Below are positions 10,410 to 19,224 of a stretch of DNA of 64,000 nt, one piece after another. Origin of the DNA: JBBDIX01 sp050486225 (GTDB lineage Bacteria; Actinomycetota; Nitriliruptoria; Nitriliruptorales; Nitriliruptoraceae). Where the stretch lies: the NCBI GenBank assembly GCA_050486225.1, contig JBJHCV010000004.1:1-64000 (forward strand), in the 5' to 3' direction. How positions within the stretch are numbered: the stretch's first letter is position 1; each line of letters begins with the position of its first letter. The translations under genes were made by a program, and so were the position numbers. The notes below the pieces were generated by a model. The model was not told the origin of the DNA and did not search any database. It worked only from the letters and a program-made list of their open reading frames with translations.

Positions 10410-11630
10410 TCAGGTCGTGTACTCGGCGTTGAAACGGACGTACTCGGGGGTGAGGTCGCAGGTGAGCACGGTGGCGGCTCCGGGCCCCGGTCCCACGTCG
10501 ACGGTGATCTGGACCTCGTCGCTGGCCATCGCGGCGGCGACGGCGTCCCGGTCGAACGCCACGGCGACACCCCCGTCGCACACGAGCGTGCCGGCACACT
10601 CCACGCGCACCCGGTCGGGTTCGAGGTCGACCCCTGCGTTGCCGAGCGCCATCAGGATGCGGCCCCAGTTCGGGTCGGCCCCGTGCACCGCGGCGCGCAC
10701 GAGCAGCGAGGTGGCGACCGTCCGTGCGAGACGTTCCGCGGCGTCGTCCGTGTCGGCGCCGCGGACCGCGACCGCGGCCACCCGGCTCGCGCCCTCGCCG
10801 TCCCGCACGATGGCGTGCGCGAGGCGGGCACACACGTGGTGGACGGCGCGGGCGACCAGGTCAAGGTCCGCGGGGCGCCCCGCCGTGCCGTTGGCCAGGA
10901 GCACCGCCGTGTCGCTGGTCGACCGGTCCCCGTCGACGCTGATGCGGTTGAACGTCCGGTCCACGGCCCGCCGAAGCACGGTGTCGACCTCGTCGGGCGT
11001 CAGTTCGGCGTCCGTCGTGAGCACCGCGAGCATGGTCGCCATCGCGGGCTCGATCATGCCCACGCCCTTCGCCATCCCCCCGACGGTGTGCCGTGTCCCG
11101 TCGGGACCCACGATCTCCACCGCGCACTGCTTGTCGACGGTGTCGGTGGTGAGGATCGCGCGGGCGGCATCGGGCCCGCCGTCGGCGTCGATCCTGTCGA
11201 CGAGACCCGGGAGCGCAGCGACGATCCGATCGACGGGCAGGGGCACCCCGATGACCCCCGTCGACATCACGAGCACGTCGGTGCGCTCGACACCGAGCGC
11301 GAGAGCCGTCGCGTCGACGATCGTGTCGTTGTCTGCGGCCGCGGTCGGCGTGCACACGTTCGCGTTGCCCGAGTTGACGACCACCGCGCGCGCCCGCCCG
11401 TCCGCGGCGTGCTGCCGCGTGAGTGCACACGACGGCGCCTGCACGCGGTTCGTCGTGACCATCGCGGCGGCCACCGCCTCGGCGTCGCTCACGACCAACG
11501 CGAGGTCGGGGCGACCAGACGGCTTGACCCCGCTGGTCGTCCCGCCTGCCCGGAATCCGCGAGCGGCGGTGACACCCCCGGTGACCTCGGTCAGCCCGGA
11601 CGCGTCGTCGGGACCCCATCCGGCGATCAC
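10410..11630 (-). CDS. argJ: bifunctional glutamate N-acetyltransferase / ornithine acetyltransferase
   Basis: Recycles the acetyl group from acetylornithine to glutamate. The 406-residue precursor has the autocleavage block GMAKGVGMIEPAMATMLAVL around residues 180-200; cleavage before the Thr of the ATM tripeptide yields alpha and beta subunits with that Thr as nucleophile. No argA or argE is in the window, which fits a cyclic pathway that uses ArgJ. It overlaps argC by 4 nt. Whether the enzyme is mono- or bifunctional cannot be told from sequence alone. Confidence 0.95.
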   Translation of the reverse strand: MIAGWGPDDASGLTEVTGGVTAARGFRAGGTTSGVKPSGRPDLALVVSDAEAVAAAMVTTNRVQAPSCALTRQHAADGRARAVVVNSGNANVCTPTAAADNDTIVDATALALGVERTDVLVMSTGVIGVPLPVDRIVAALPGLVDRIDADGGPDAARAILTTDTVDKQCAVEIVGPDGTRHTVGGMAKGVGMIEPAMATMLAVLTTDAELTPDEVDTVLRRAVDRTFNRISVDGDRSTSDTAVLLANGTAGRPADLDLVARAVHHVCARLAHAIVRDGEGASRVAAVAVRGADTDDAAERLARTVATSLLVRAAVHGADPNWGRILMALGNAGVDLEPDRVRVECAGTLVCDGGVAVAFDRDAVAAAMASDEVQITVDVGPGPGAATVLTCDLTPEYVRFNAEYTT

Positions 11631-12670
11631 GGGTACACGCCGATCGCGCTGAGTCCGGACGTCTCATCGAGGCCGAGCATCAGGTTCGCGTTCTGGATCG
11701 CGCCACCCGCCGCACCCTTGCCGAGGTTGTCGGTCACCGCCACGACGACGACACGCCGCGTCCGCGGGTCGACGAACGCCGACAACTGGCAGCCGTTCGA
11801 CCCCGCCACGGCCTTGGTGACCGGGAACCTCCCGGGGTCGAGGACCGTGACGAAGGGTTCGTCGCGATAGGTGTCGGTCAGCAGGTCCTGGACGTCGTCG
11901 CCGTCGACCCCGTGCTCCAGTTGTCCGTACGCCGTGACGAGCATTCCGCGAGCGATCGGGATGAGGTGTGGGGTGAACGAGATCGCCCCCAGGTCCCGAC
12001 CGTGCACGTCCAGGTGCTGCTCGATCTCACCCGTGTGCCGGTGGTCCGGAGCACCGTAGGCCGTGACGCTGCCGTCGACGTTGGAGAAGTGCAGGCGATC
12101 CGACAGGGCCCGGCCCGCGCCGGAGACTCCCGACTTGCCGTCGACGACGACGCTGCCGGGCACGATCACCGAGGCGAGCGGCACGAGTCCGAGCAGCGTG
12201 GTGATGACGTAGCACCCGGGGTTCGCGACGAGCGTCGCTCCGGCCACCGCCGTCCGCGCGAACTCCGTGAGTCCGTACACCGCGCGCCGCTCGGACGTTC
12301 CGTCGGGCAGCAGGTCGGGCCGCGGATGCACGTCGCCGTACCACCGCTCGAATGCCTCGGCATCGAGTCGGAATCCTCCGGACAGGTCGACGGTGCGCAC
12401 GCCGCGGTCGGCGAGCTGTGACCCGAGTTCGATCGAGGGTCCGTGAGGTGTCGACAGGAACACCAGATCGAGGTCCGCCAGTTCGTCCACATCGGTCGGG
12501 CGGAAGACCCCGGCGTCGGCGAGGTTGGGGAACAGGTCGTGCACGGCCGTCCCCGCCTGGGAGTGGGCGGCGACGACGGCGACCTGCAGGCCCGGATGTG
12601 CGGCGAGCAGGCGCAGCAGTTCGACCCCTCCGTAGCCGGAGGCTCCGACGACACCGACGTGGTGGACCAT
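11627..12670 (-). CDS. argC: N-acetyl-gamma-glutamyl-phosphate reductase
   Basis: NADPH-dependent reduction of acetylglutamyl phosphate to the semialdehyde. The 347-residue protein starts HHVGVVGASGYGGVELLRLL (dinucleotide-binding GxxGxxG) and has the active-site cysteine in ATLVANPGCYVI near residue 150. The ATG at 12670 is preceded by AGGAGGT (12688-12682). It is the first gene of the arg operon, separated by 151 nt from arfB, and this gap contains the candidate ArgR site. Confidence 0.97.
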   Translation of the reverse strand: MVHHVGVVGASGYGGVELLRLLAAHPGLQVAVVAAHSQAGTAVHDLFPNLADAGVFRPTDVDELADLDLVFLSTPHGPSIELGSQLADRGVRTVDLSGGFRLDAEAFERWYGDVHPRPDLLPDGTSERRAVYGLTEFARTAVAGATLVANPGCYVITTLLGLVPLASVIVPGSVVVDGKSGVSGAGRALSDRLHFSNVDGSVTAYGAPDHRHTGEIEQHLDVHGRDLGAISFTPHLIPIARGMLVTAYGQLEHGVDGDDVQDLLTDTYRDEPFVTVLDPGRFPVTKAVAGSNGCQLSAFVDPRTRRVVVVAVTDNLGKGAAGGAIQNANLMLGLDETSGLSAIGVYP

Positions 12671-12764
12671 GACGCTTCGAACCTCCTGAGGCCTCGTCCC
12701 GGCGTGCTCACCGTTCTCGCGGACGGTCCGGCGAGGGTCGACGGGAGCGCGCAGTCTGCACCAT

Positions 12765-12782
12765 CTTGCATCTGAACGCAAG
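12765..12782 (-). promoter_or_regulatory. candidate ARG box (ArgR operator) upstream of argC
   Basis: The 18-mer CTTGCATCTGAACGCAAG has the length of an ARG box and is an imperfect palindrome with CTTGC/GCAAG arms, centred about 105 nt upstream of the argC start. It is the only AT-leaning palindrome in the argC upstream region, and argR is in the same operon. Match to the Escherichia coli consensus is weak; actinobacterial sites are more GC-rich. Confidence 0.45.
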
Positions 12783-12821
12783 AACCTGCGGACCGGTTCC
12801 GCGCGCGAGCGCCGGTCCTCG

Positions 12822-13244
12822 TCAGTCGGAAGGCCGCTTCCGCAGGCGCTTGACCTCACCCCGGCGTCGCTTCGACTCGAGACGCCGGCGACGTGCGGCC
12901 CGCGAGGGTCGCGTCGCGCGTCGTCGTGTCGGCTCCTCGATCGCCTCACCGACGATGGCGCGCAGGCGCGCCCTGGCGGCGTCCCGGTTGCGGTGCTGCG
13001 AGCGGTGTTCGTCGGCGCGCAGGATCAGGACACCGTCGCCGGTGAGCCGCGGAGCCAGGCGGGCGAGCAGTCGCGTCCGCTCGGTGTCGGTGAGCGCCGC
13101 GGAGTCCCGGATCGACCATCGCAGTTCGACCCGGCTGTCGGTCGTGTTCACGCCCTGGCCGCCCGGTCCCGACGACCGCACGGCACGCACCACGAGTTCC
13201 GACCCCGGGATCACGACCCTCCGGTTGATCCGGACGTCGTCCAT
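12822..13244 (-). CDS. arfB: ArfB/YaeJ-type peptidyl-tRNA hydrolase (ribosome rescue)
   Basis: Releases the nascent chain from ribosomes stalled on mRNA lacking a stop codon. The 140-residue protein has the class I release-factor catalytic loop SSGPGGQGVNTTDSRVEL with GGQ at residues 28-30, no codon-recognition domain, and a very basic C-terminal tail (about residues 105-137) that in ArfB inserts into the empty mRNA channel. It starts 4 nt after the pheT stop and so is the last gene of the translation operon. Confidence 0.9.
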   Translation of the reverse strand: MDDVRINRRVVIPGSELVVRAVRSSGPGGQGVNTTDSRVELRWSIRDSAALTDTERTRLLARLAPRLTGDGVLILRADEHRSQHRNRDAARARLRAIVGEAIEEPTRRRATRPSRAARRRRLESKRRRGEVKRLRKRPSD

Positions 13245-13248
13245 GGCG

Positions 13249-15720
13249 TCACCGCCTCAGGCTCGCACCCACCGCCTCGGCGCGACGACCGACCTCGGCG
13301 ATGACCGCCTCCGCGTCCTCGTCCGTGAGCTGCCGCTCCGGATCCTGCAGACGCAACCGGATGCCCACACTGCGCCGACCGTCGCCCAGCTGTTCGCCCC
13401 GGTACTCGTCGAACCACCAGCAGGCATCGAGCAGCGCACCCGCACCGTCGACCACGGCCTGTTCGAGCACGTCGTACCCGATCGCGTCGTCCGCGACCAG
13501 AGCCACGTCGACGACCATCGCCGGATGACGCACGATCAGCGGGGCGAGCGCCGGGCCGTGACCTTCCGGGGGCACCCTGGCGAGCAGCGCCTCGGTCACG
13601 AGTTCGCCCACGACCACCGGCTCGGGCAGGTCGCGCGTGTCCGCCTCGGTGGGGTGCAGCTGCCCGACGAACCCGATCTCCTGGCCCTCGAGGAGCAGTC
13701 GCACGCTGCGCCCGGGATGGAAGCCCTCGCGCTCCACGGGCTCCCGCACGAGCAGGGCGGGGCTGGCGGGGTCCGACAGACGACGGGCGACCTCGTCGAA
13801 CACCGCCAGCACGTCGTGCACCGACCACGTCCGACCGGGGTCCAGCCAGCGTTCACCGACCACGATTCCCTGCGCCACGAGGCCCATCGCCCGAGGCTGG
13901 GCCGGCAGCGGCTCACCCGCCGGTCCGGTCCAGCGCCACGGCGCCCCGAGCGCGTCGAGCGCGTCTGCGAGCGGGTCGTCCACCGGGCGGAACACACGTC
14001 CGAGCTCCACCAGTGCCGTTCCCGCTCGCCCCTGGCCCACGTTGCGTCGCACGGCACCGAGCAGACCCTCGACGAGCGACGGGCGCATCGCCGCGGCGTC
14101 CCGTGCGAGCGGGTTGGCCAGGCGCACCCGCCCATCCGACAGCTGCACACCGACCAGCGCGCCGTCGCCGACGAACGGGCGGATCACGGCCTCGGTGAAC
14201 CCCTGGGCGAGCGCAGCCTCACGCGCCCCGCGTTCGAGCCTCTGCGCGGGCGACAGACCGCCCGACTGGCGCACCGACGGCAGCACCGCCGGCACGCGGT
14301 CGTACCCGTGCAGGCGGATGACCTCCTCCGCGAGGTCCGCCGGGCGCCGCAGGTCACCGCGCCACGTCGGTGAGGTCACCCGCAGGTCCGTCGGACCGTC
14401 ACCCGGCTGCACGTCGCATCCGCTGCGCTCGAGCAGTACCTGCTGGGTCCGGGCGTCGAGTTCCTCCACGCCGAGCAGGGCGCGGACACGGTCGGTGTCG
14501 ACGTCGACGGTGGTGGACCGGGCCCATGTCGGAAGGGGATCGTGGGCCACGACGTCACTTCCCGTCGCGCGAGCCCCCGCGAGGTCCACGAGGAGTCCAG
14601 CGGCACGAGCCGCGGCCAGTTCGGCCCCCGCCGGGTCGACGCGGCGCTCGTAGCGAACGCTCGCCTCGCTCACGAGCGAGAGGCGACGCGACGTGGCCCG
14701 GATGGTCGCCGGGTCCCAGACTGCCGCCTCGACGAGCACCTCGCGGGTCCCGGCGGACACCTCCGTGTCACGGCCGCCCATGACACCGGCGAGGCTCGCG
14801 AGCCGTTCGCGGTCCTCGATGACGACGTCTCCCTCGGCGAGATCCCGTTCGACGTCGTCAAGCGTCGTGATTAGCTCCCCCGCCCGGGCCTCGCGCACGC
14901 GCAGTTCACGGCCTCGCAACGTCGCGAGGTCGAACGCGTGGAGCGGTTGCCCGGTCTCGAGCATGACGAGGTTGGTGACGTCGACGACCACGTCGATGGA
15001 GCGGATCCCGCACTGTGCGAGTCGCTGGCGCATCCACAGGGGCGACGGTCCGACGGTCACGTCGTCGAGCGACCACGTCGCGAATCGCGCACACCGCTCG
15101 GTGTCGAGCGAGACGGGCACGAGGGCCTCGCCGGGCCCGCGGGGAGCCTGCGGCAGGTGCCACGTCGTGTCGAGGATCGCCGCCAGGTCCCGGGCGACGC
15201 CCACGATGCCCAGGTGGTCGCCACGGTCGGCCTGCACCGCGATCTCGATGACTGGCTCCCCGATGGGGATGATGTCGGTCAGGTCCGTCCCGGGCGGGTG
15301 GTCCTCGGTCAGTACGAGGATGCCGGTGTGGTCGTCGCCAAGCTGCAGTTCCCGCGGCGAGCACAGCATGCCGTTGGAGACCACACCCCGGATCGCGCGG
15401 GCCTCCATGGTCATCCCCGGGATGCTGGCTCCGACGGGGGCGTGCAGGACGAGGTCACCGACGTCGAAGTTGTCGGCGCCACACACGAGTTCGACCTCAC
15501 CGTCACCGTCGGCGCCGGTGACGTGCACGACCCGGAGCCGTTCGGCGTCCGGGTGCGGCCGGTGGGCGAGCACCCGGGCGACCCGCACCCCTCCGGTCGA
15601 GGCGCCGGGACGGGCGACCTCCTCGACCTCGAGCCCGTGCATGCTCATGACGTGGACGAGGGCGTCGACGTCGAGGTCCAGGTCGACGTGGGCGGTGAGC
15701 CAGGACAACGGCAGCTTCAC
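13249..15720 (-). CDS. pheT: phenylalanine-tRNA ligase beta subunit
   Basis: Beta subunit of the alpha2-beta2 PheRS. In the 823 residues: start MKLPLSWL-type motif (here from GTG), an EMAP/OB-fold tRNA-binding domain at about 40-155 (CGADNFDVGDLVLHAPVGA), B3/B4 editing domain near 210-360, B5 domain, and a C-terminal ferredoxin-fold anticodon-binding domain ending in RQLTDEDAEAVIAEV. The GTG at 15720 is preceded by GGAGG; the frame continues upstream but into the pheS end. It follows pheS by 37 nt. Confidence 0.96.
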   Translation of the reverse strand: MKLPLSWLTAHVDLDLDVDALVHVMSMHGLEVEEVARPGASTGGVRVARVLAHRPHPDAERLRVVHVTGADGDGEVELVCGADNFDVGDLVLHAPVGASIPGMTMEARAIRGVVSNGMLCSPRELQLGDDHTGILVLTEDHPPGTDLTDIIPIGEPVIEIAVQADRGDHLGIVGVARDLAAILDTTWHLPQAPRGPGEALVPVSLDTERCARFATWSLDDVTVGPSPLWMRQRLAQCGIRSIDVVVDVTNLVMLETGQPLHAFDLATLRGRELRVREARAGELITTLDDVERDLAEGDVVIEDRERLASLAGVMGGRDTEVSAGTREVLVEAAVWDPATIRATSRRLSLVSEASVRYERRVDPAGAELAAARAAGLLVDLAGARATGSDVVAHDPLPTWARSTTVDVDTDRVRALLGVEELDARTQQVLLERSGCDVQPGDGPTDLRVTSPTWRGDLRRPADLAEEVIRLHGYDRVPAVLPSVRQSGGLSPAQRLERGAREAALAQGFTEAVIRPFVGDGALVGVQLSDGRVRLANPLARDAAAMRPSLVEGLLGAVRRNVGQGRAGTALVELGRVFRPVDDPLADALDALGAPWRWTGPAGEPLPAQPRAMGLVAQGIVVGERWLDPGRTWSVHDVLAVFDEVARRLSDPASPALLVREPVEREGFHPGRSVRLLLEGQEIGFVGQLHPTEADTRDLPEPVVVGELVTEALLARVPPEGHGPALAPLIVRHPAMVVDVALVADDAIGYDVLEQAVVDGAGALLDACWWFDEYRGEQLGDGRRSVGIRLRLQDPERQLTDEDAEAVIAEVGRRAEAVGASLRR

Positions 15721-15757
15721 GGGGGCCTCCAGCAGCGCGGCGCGCCGGGCGGGACGG

Positions 15758-16753
15758 TCAGAAACTCGCGGCGAACCGGGCGTCCGCGTCGAAGAACTCA
15801 CGGATGTCGCGAACCCCGTGACGCAGCATGGCGACGCGCTCGATGCCGACCCCGAAGGCGAAGCCGGTGTACCGGTCCGCGTCGATGCCGCACGCGGCGA
15901 ACACGTTGGGGTCGACCATGCCCGCTCCGAGGATCTCCAGCCAGCCCGACGGCGACGCCTCGTAGGAGACGTCGACCTCGCAGCTCGGTTCGGTGAACGG
16001 GAAGAAGGACGGTCGAAGGCGGATCTCCCGGTCGGCCCCGAACATCGCACGGGCGAAGGAGAGCAGGGTGGCGCGCAGGTGCGCCATGGTGATGCCCTCG
16101 TCGACGAGGAGTCCCTCCACCTGGCTGAACACCGGCGAGTGCGTCGCGTCGATCGTGTCGGCCCGGAAGGTGCGACCCGGGACGACCACCGCGATCGGTG
16201 GTTGCTGGGAGGTCATGACGCGGGCCTGCACGGGTGAGGTGTGCGTGCGCAGCACCACGTCGTCGAACCCGTCGACGTAGATGGTGTCCATCTCCTGCCG
16301 GGCCGGATGTTCGGGCTCGATGTTCAGGTGGTCGAAGTTGAACGTGCCCGACTCGGCCTCGGGACCCTCGGCCACGCGGTAGCCCATGCCGGTGAACACG
16401 TCGACGATCTCCTGCTCCACCTGGGTGAGCAGGTGCGGTCGCCCGGGCCTCACACGACGGGGCGGGGCGGTGAGGTCGAGGCGTTCGGCACGCAGCCGCT
16501 CGTCGAGGGCGGCACCGGAGAGCCGTTCACGGTGCTCGTCGAGCGCGGCGTCGAACGCCGCGCGGAAGGCGTTGACGTGCTGGCCGAGTTCCCTGCGTTC
16601 CTCGGTCGACAGTGAACCCATCGACTTCTGGAGGGCGGCGAGCCGGGAACGCCGGCCGGTGAAGCGCACGCGGACGTCGTCGAGTTCTGCGAGGTCCCGA
16701 GCGGCGGCGAGCTCGGTCAGGCCTGCCGCCTGCAACTCCTCGATCTCCGACAC
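15758..16753 (-). CDS. pheS: phenylalanine-tRNA ligase alpha subunit
   Basis: Catalytic alpha subunit of PheRS; 331 residues with an N-terminal coiled coil (1-85) and class II motifs: HP.....D (motif 1 region), TFRADTIDATHSPVFSQVEGL (motif 2) and GFAFGVGIERVAMLRHGV (motif 3, the glycine-rich ATP site). Two consecutive GTG codons could start it; the second (16753) is 6 nt from GGGAG and fits better. It precedes pheT in the usual order. Confidence 0.95.
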   Translation of the reverse strand: MSEIEELQAAGLTELAAARDLAELDDVRVRFTGRRSRLAALQKSMGSLSTEERRELGQHVNAFRAAFDAALDEHRERLSGAALDERLRAERLDLTAPPRRVRPGRPHLLTQVEQEIVDVFTGMGYRVAEGPEAESGTFNFDHLNIEPEHPARQEMDTIYVDGFDDVVLRTHTSPVQARVMTSQQPPIAVVVPGRTFRADTIDATHSPVFSQVEGLLVDEGITMAHLRATLLSFARAMFGADREIRLRPSFFPFTEPSCEVDVSYEASPSGWLEILGAGMVDPNVFAACGIDADRYTGFAFGVGIERVAMLRHGVRDIREFFDADARFAASF

Positions 16754-16790
16754 CACGTGCTCCCGTCCTCGAGTGACCCGGAGGCCAAGA

Positions 16791-17600
16791 CTAACGATCC
16801 GGGCGCCGCACGCCGCTCGCGCCGCCGAATCGTGGGGCGAGCACGTGCAGGGCGATCCCGCAGGCGACCGCCGCGTTGAGCGACTCCGCGTCGTCGACCA
16901 TGCCGATGGCGACCGACTGGTCCGCGGCGGCGGAGAACTCCGGGCCGACCCCGTGCGACTCACTGCCCACGACGAGTGCGATCCCGCCGTCGTGGTCCAC
17001 CACGTCGGCGAAGGAACGGGCCCCCGCAGCACTGAGCGTCACGATGTGGCGGCCTCCGCCCCGCAGCACGTCGACGGCTCGGGCGGCATCGACGCGGTCG
17101 GTCACCGCGACGCGGTAGGTGGCCCCTGCCGCGGAGCGCACGGCCTTGGGCCCGTGGGGGTCCGCGGAACCCTCGAGCACGACGACGCCAGCCGCCCCCA
17201 GGGCGTGTGCGGTTCTCACCACGGTGCCGACGTTGCCCGGGTCCTGGAGCCGATCGAGCACCAGCATCACACCCCCGGCGGGCAGGTCCTCGAGCGCACA
17301 GGTGGACGTGCGCACCACGGCGACGACACCCTGCGGGGTCACCGCGTCGCACACGTGCTCGAGCACGGCCCGGGACACGGGCGTGACGCGCACGTCACGC
17401 AGTGACCCGGGGGGACATCCGTCGAGCCACGCCTCGTCGGTGAGCAGGAGTTCCTCGACGAGGCCGGCCTCGAGGGCCGACGTCACGGCGTTCGGCCCCT
17501 CGGCGAGGTGGAGGCCGACCTGCCGACGTTCACGGCCACGGGCCAACGCGGCGATCTCGCGGACGCGCGGGTTGCGCGTCGAGGTGAGGTTCCGCGTCAC
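16791..17600 (-). CDS. TrmH/SpoU-family RNA 2'-O-methyltransferase
   Basis: Probable rRNA or tRNA ribose methyltransferase of the SPOUT superfamily (23S rRNA methyltransferase TsnR-like by position). The N-terminal part (TSTRNPRVREIAALARGRERR.....LAEG) is the RNA-binding substrate domain, and the C-terminal knot shows the three SpoU motifs: LDRLQDPGNVGTVVRTAHALG, LVVGSESHGVGPE and SLNAAVACGIALH. The GTG at 17600 (269 residues) fits the family N-terminus; an earlier start at 17651 would overlap rplT by 29 nt. The location between rplT and pheS is conserved in actinobacteria. Confidence 0.88.
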   Translation of the reverse strand: MTRNLTSTRNPRVREIAALARGRERRQVGLHLAEGPNAVTSALEAGLVEELLLTDEAWLDGCPPGSLRDVRVTPVSRAVLEHVCDAVTPQGVVAVVRTSTCALEDLPAGGVMLVLDRLQDPGNVGTVVRTAHALGAAGVVVLEGSADPHGPKAVRSAAGATYRVAVTDRVDAARAVDVLRGGGRHIVTLSAAGARSFADVVDHDGGIALVVGSESHGVGPEFSAAADQSVAIGMVDDAESLNAAVACGIALHVLAPRFGGASGVRRPDR

Positions 17601-17622
17601 CGAACCCGGGTCCCGTTCGTGG

Positions 17623-17991
17623 TCAGGCCGCGTCCTCGTCGAGTGCGCCACGCGCGACGACGACGAGCGCGCGGAACGCAGCCTCGTCGTGGACCGCGAG
17701 GTCCGCGAGGTTCTTGCGGTCGACCTCGACCTCCGCGAGCCGGAGCCCGTGCATCAGTCGGCTGTACGACAGGCCCTCCTGGCGAGCGGCCGCGTTGATC
17801 CGCGCGATCCACAGGCGACGCATGTCGCCCTTGCGCGCCCTGCGGTCCCGGTACGCGTAGCGCTCGGCGTGGTAGACGGCCTCCTTGGCCACCTTGAACC
17901 GGCGACTGCGAGCACCGCGGAAGCCCTTCGCGCGGTCCAGGACCGCCCGGTGACTCTTCTTCGCGTGCACGCCACCCTTGACTCTTGCCAT
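17623..17991 (-). CDS. rplT: 50S ribosomal protein L20
   Basis: Primary 23S rRNA-binding protein needed early in large-subunit assembly. The 122 residues start ARVKGGVHAKKSHRAVLDRAKGF and contain the signature RRLWIARINAAARQEGLSYSRLMHGL. In several bacteria L20 autoregulates its operon; I see no clear L20 leader RNA here. It lies 44 nt after rpmI. Confidence 0.98.
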   Translation of the reverse strand: MARVKGGVHAKKSHRAVLDRAKGFRGARSRRFKVAKEAVYHAERYAYRDRRARKGDMRRLWIARINAAARQEGLSYSRLMHGLRLAEVEVDRKNLADLAVHDEAAFRALVVVARGALDEDAA

Positions 17992-18035
17992 GTCTCCGTA
18001 CCTCCTCGGGAGTGCTGCCTCGAGATCGCGCCTGG

Positions 18036-18230
18036 CTACTGGTTGAGGAGGCGCTTGACCTTGCGGGCGTCGGCAGGCGCGATCACGGTGTCACCCGACA
18101 ACCGCCGCTTGCGTCGTGAACTCTTCTTCTCCAACAGGTGTGCGCGGTTCTTCTGGCGCGACATCACCTTGCCGTTGCGGGTGACGCGGAACCGCTTCTT
18201 GGTGCCGCTGTGGGTCTTCTGCTTCGGCAT
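18036..18230 (-). CDS. rpmI: 50S ribosomal protein L35
   Basis: 64-residue, very basic protein starting MPKQKTHSGTKKRFRVTRNG, the L35 signature. The ATG at 18230 is preferred over an in-frame start 21 nt upstream because family members begin MPK. It lies between infC and rplT as in most bacteria. Confidence 0.98.
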   Translation of the reverse strand: MPKQKTHSGTKKRFRVTRNGKVMSRQKNRAHLLEKKSSRRKRRLSGDTVIAPADARKVKRLLNQ

Positions 18231-18299
18231 GTCGTGACCTCGTGGGTGCATGACCGTGCGCGCGCACGGTCGTCGTGTGTCGGGCCGGGGCCGGGTGCG

Positions 18300-18926
18300 T
18301 CAGTTCGCCTCGACGGCCTCGTCGGCAGGCTCCTCGGAGGGCGCCTGCTGCACGTCGACCTCGTCGGGGGCGACGTCGGTGGCGTCGGCGACCTCGTCGG
18401 TCCGTGGCGCCTTCGGCCGGATCGGTGCGAGCACCATGACCATGTTGCGTCCGTCGACCTTCGGCATCGCCTCCACGGTCGCCAGTTCGTTCATGTCCTC
18501 GGCGAGCCGGTCGAGCAGTCGCAGGCCGAGTTCGGTGTGGCTCATCTCGCGGCCACGGAACATGATCGAGGCGCGGACCTTCGCGCCGTCCCTCAGGAAC
18601 CTGCGCACGTGACCCGACTTGGTGCCGTAGTCGTTGTCGGAGATCTTGGGGCGCATCTTGATCTCCTTGATGGCGATCTGGTTCTGCCGGCGACGCGCCT
18701 CCTTCTCCTTCTGCTCCTGCTCGTACCTGGCCTTGCCCCAGTCCATGATCCGACAGACCGGCGGGTCCGCCTGGTTGGCCACCTCGACGAGATCGAGGTC
18801 CTGCTCGCGCGCCCGTCGCAGGGCCTGGGCGAGCGGGACGATGCCGACCTGGGTGCCGTCCGCGTCGATCAGGCGCACGCGTGGCACCTTGATGTCCGCG
18901 TTCAGTCGCCGTTGCTGTTCGTCGAT
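18300..18926 (-). CDS. infC: translation initiation factor IF-3, probable AUC start
   Basis: IF-3 blocks premature subunit joining and proofreads the start codon. From the ATC at 18926 the protein has 208 residues: the N domain beginning RRLNADIKVPRVRLIDADGTQVG, the linker, the C domain (RPKISDNDYGTKSGHVRRFL...), and an acidic C-terminal tail of about 40 residues common in actinobacteria. The start is read as ATC because a perfect AGGAGG (18939-18934) lies 7 nt before it and the conserved INERI-like segment lies upstream of the first in-frame GTG (18887). An AUU/AUC start is the known basis of infC autoregulation in enterobacteria, since IF-3 rejects non-AUG starts. Confidence 0.93.
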   Translation of the reverse strand: MDEQQRRLNADIKVPRVRLIDADGTQVGIVPLAQALRRAREQDLDLVEVANQADPPVCRIMDWGKARYEQEQKEKEARRRQNQIAIKEIKMRPKISDNDYGTKSGHVRRFLRDGAKVRASIMFRGREMSHTELGLRLLDRLAEDMNELATVEAMPKVDGRNMVMVLAPIRPKAPRTDEVADATDVAPDEVDVQQAPSEEPADEAVEAN

Positions 18927-19008
18927 GCTGCTGCCTCCTGATCCGAGGGATCACTCGTCGTGCGTCGCCGTCCTCACCGACGGCCCTCGCGGGTGTCGCG
19001 CACGCAGA

Positions 19009-19032
19009 ACGGCGGCCGGAAGCGGCCGCCGT
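19009..19032 (-). promoter_or_regulatory. stem-loop in the infC leader
   Basis: A perfect 9-bp stem (ACGGCGGCC / GGCCGCCGT) with a 6-nt loop lies 83 nt upstream of the infC ATC start. There is no U-run after it on the minus strand, so it is either a leader structure that regulates the translation operon or a weak attenuator. The ~300 nt between infC and the DUF1844 gene hold no other feature I can support. Confidence 0.55.
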
Positions 19033-19224
19033 CAGGTACGACATCGCGTGACACGGACGTGGTCCCTGTCACCTGATGCGAACCCGGCGAGGATCGACCT
19101 TCCGGGTGGGTCGCACCCGAGGGTGCGTCCACTTCGTCTTCGGTTGTCGTGCCGACCATCGCTGGCCGTCTTCCAAGGCTACCACCCGCCGCCGGGTCGT
19201 GCCGGACGTACGCACGCGCCGGCG

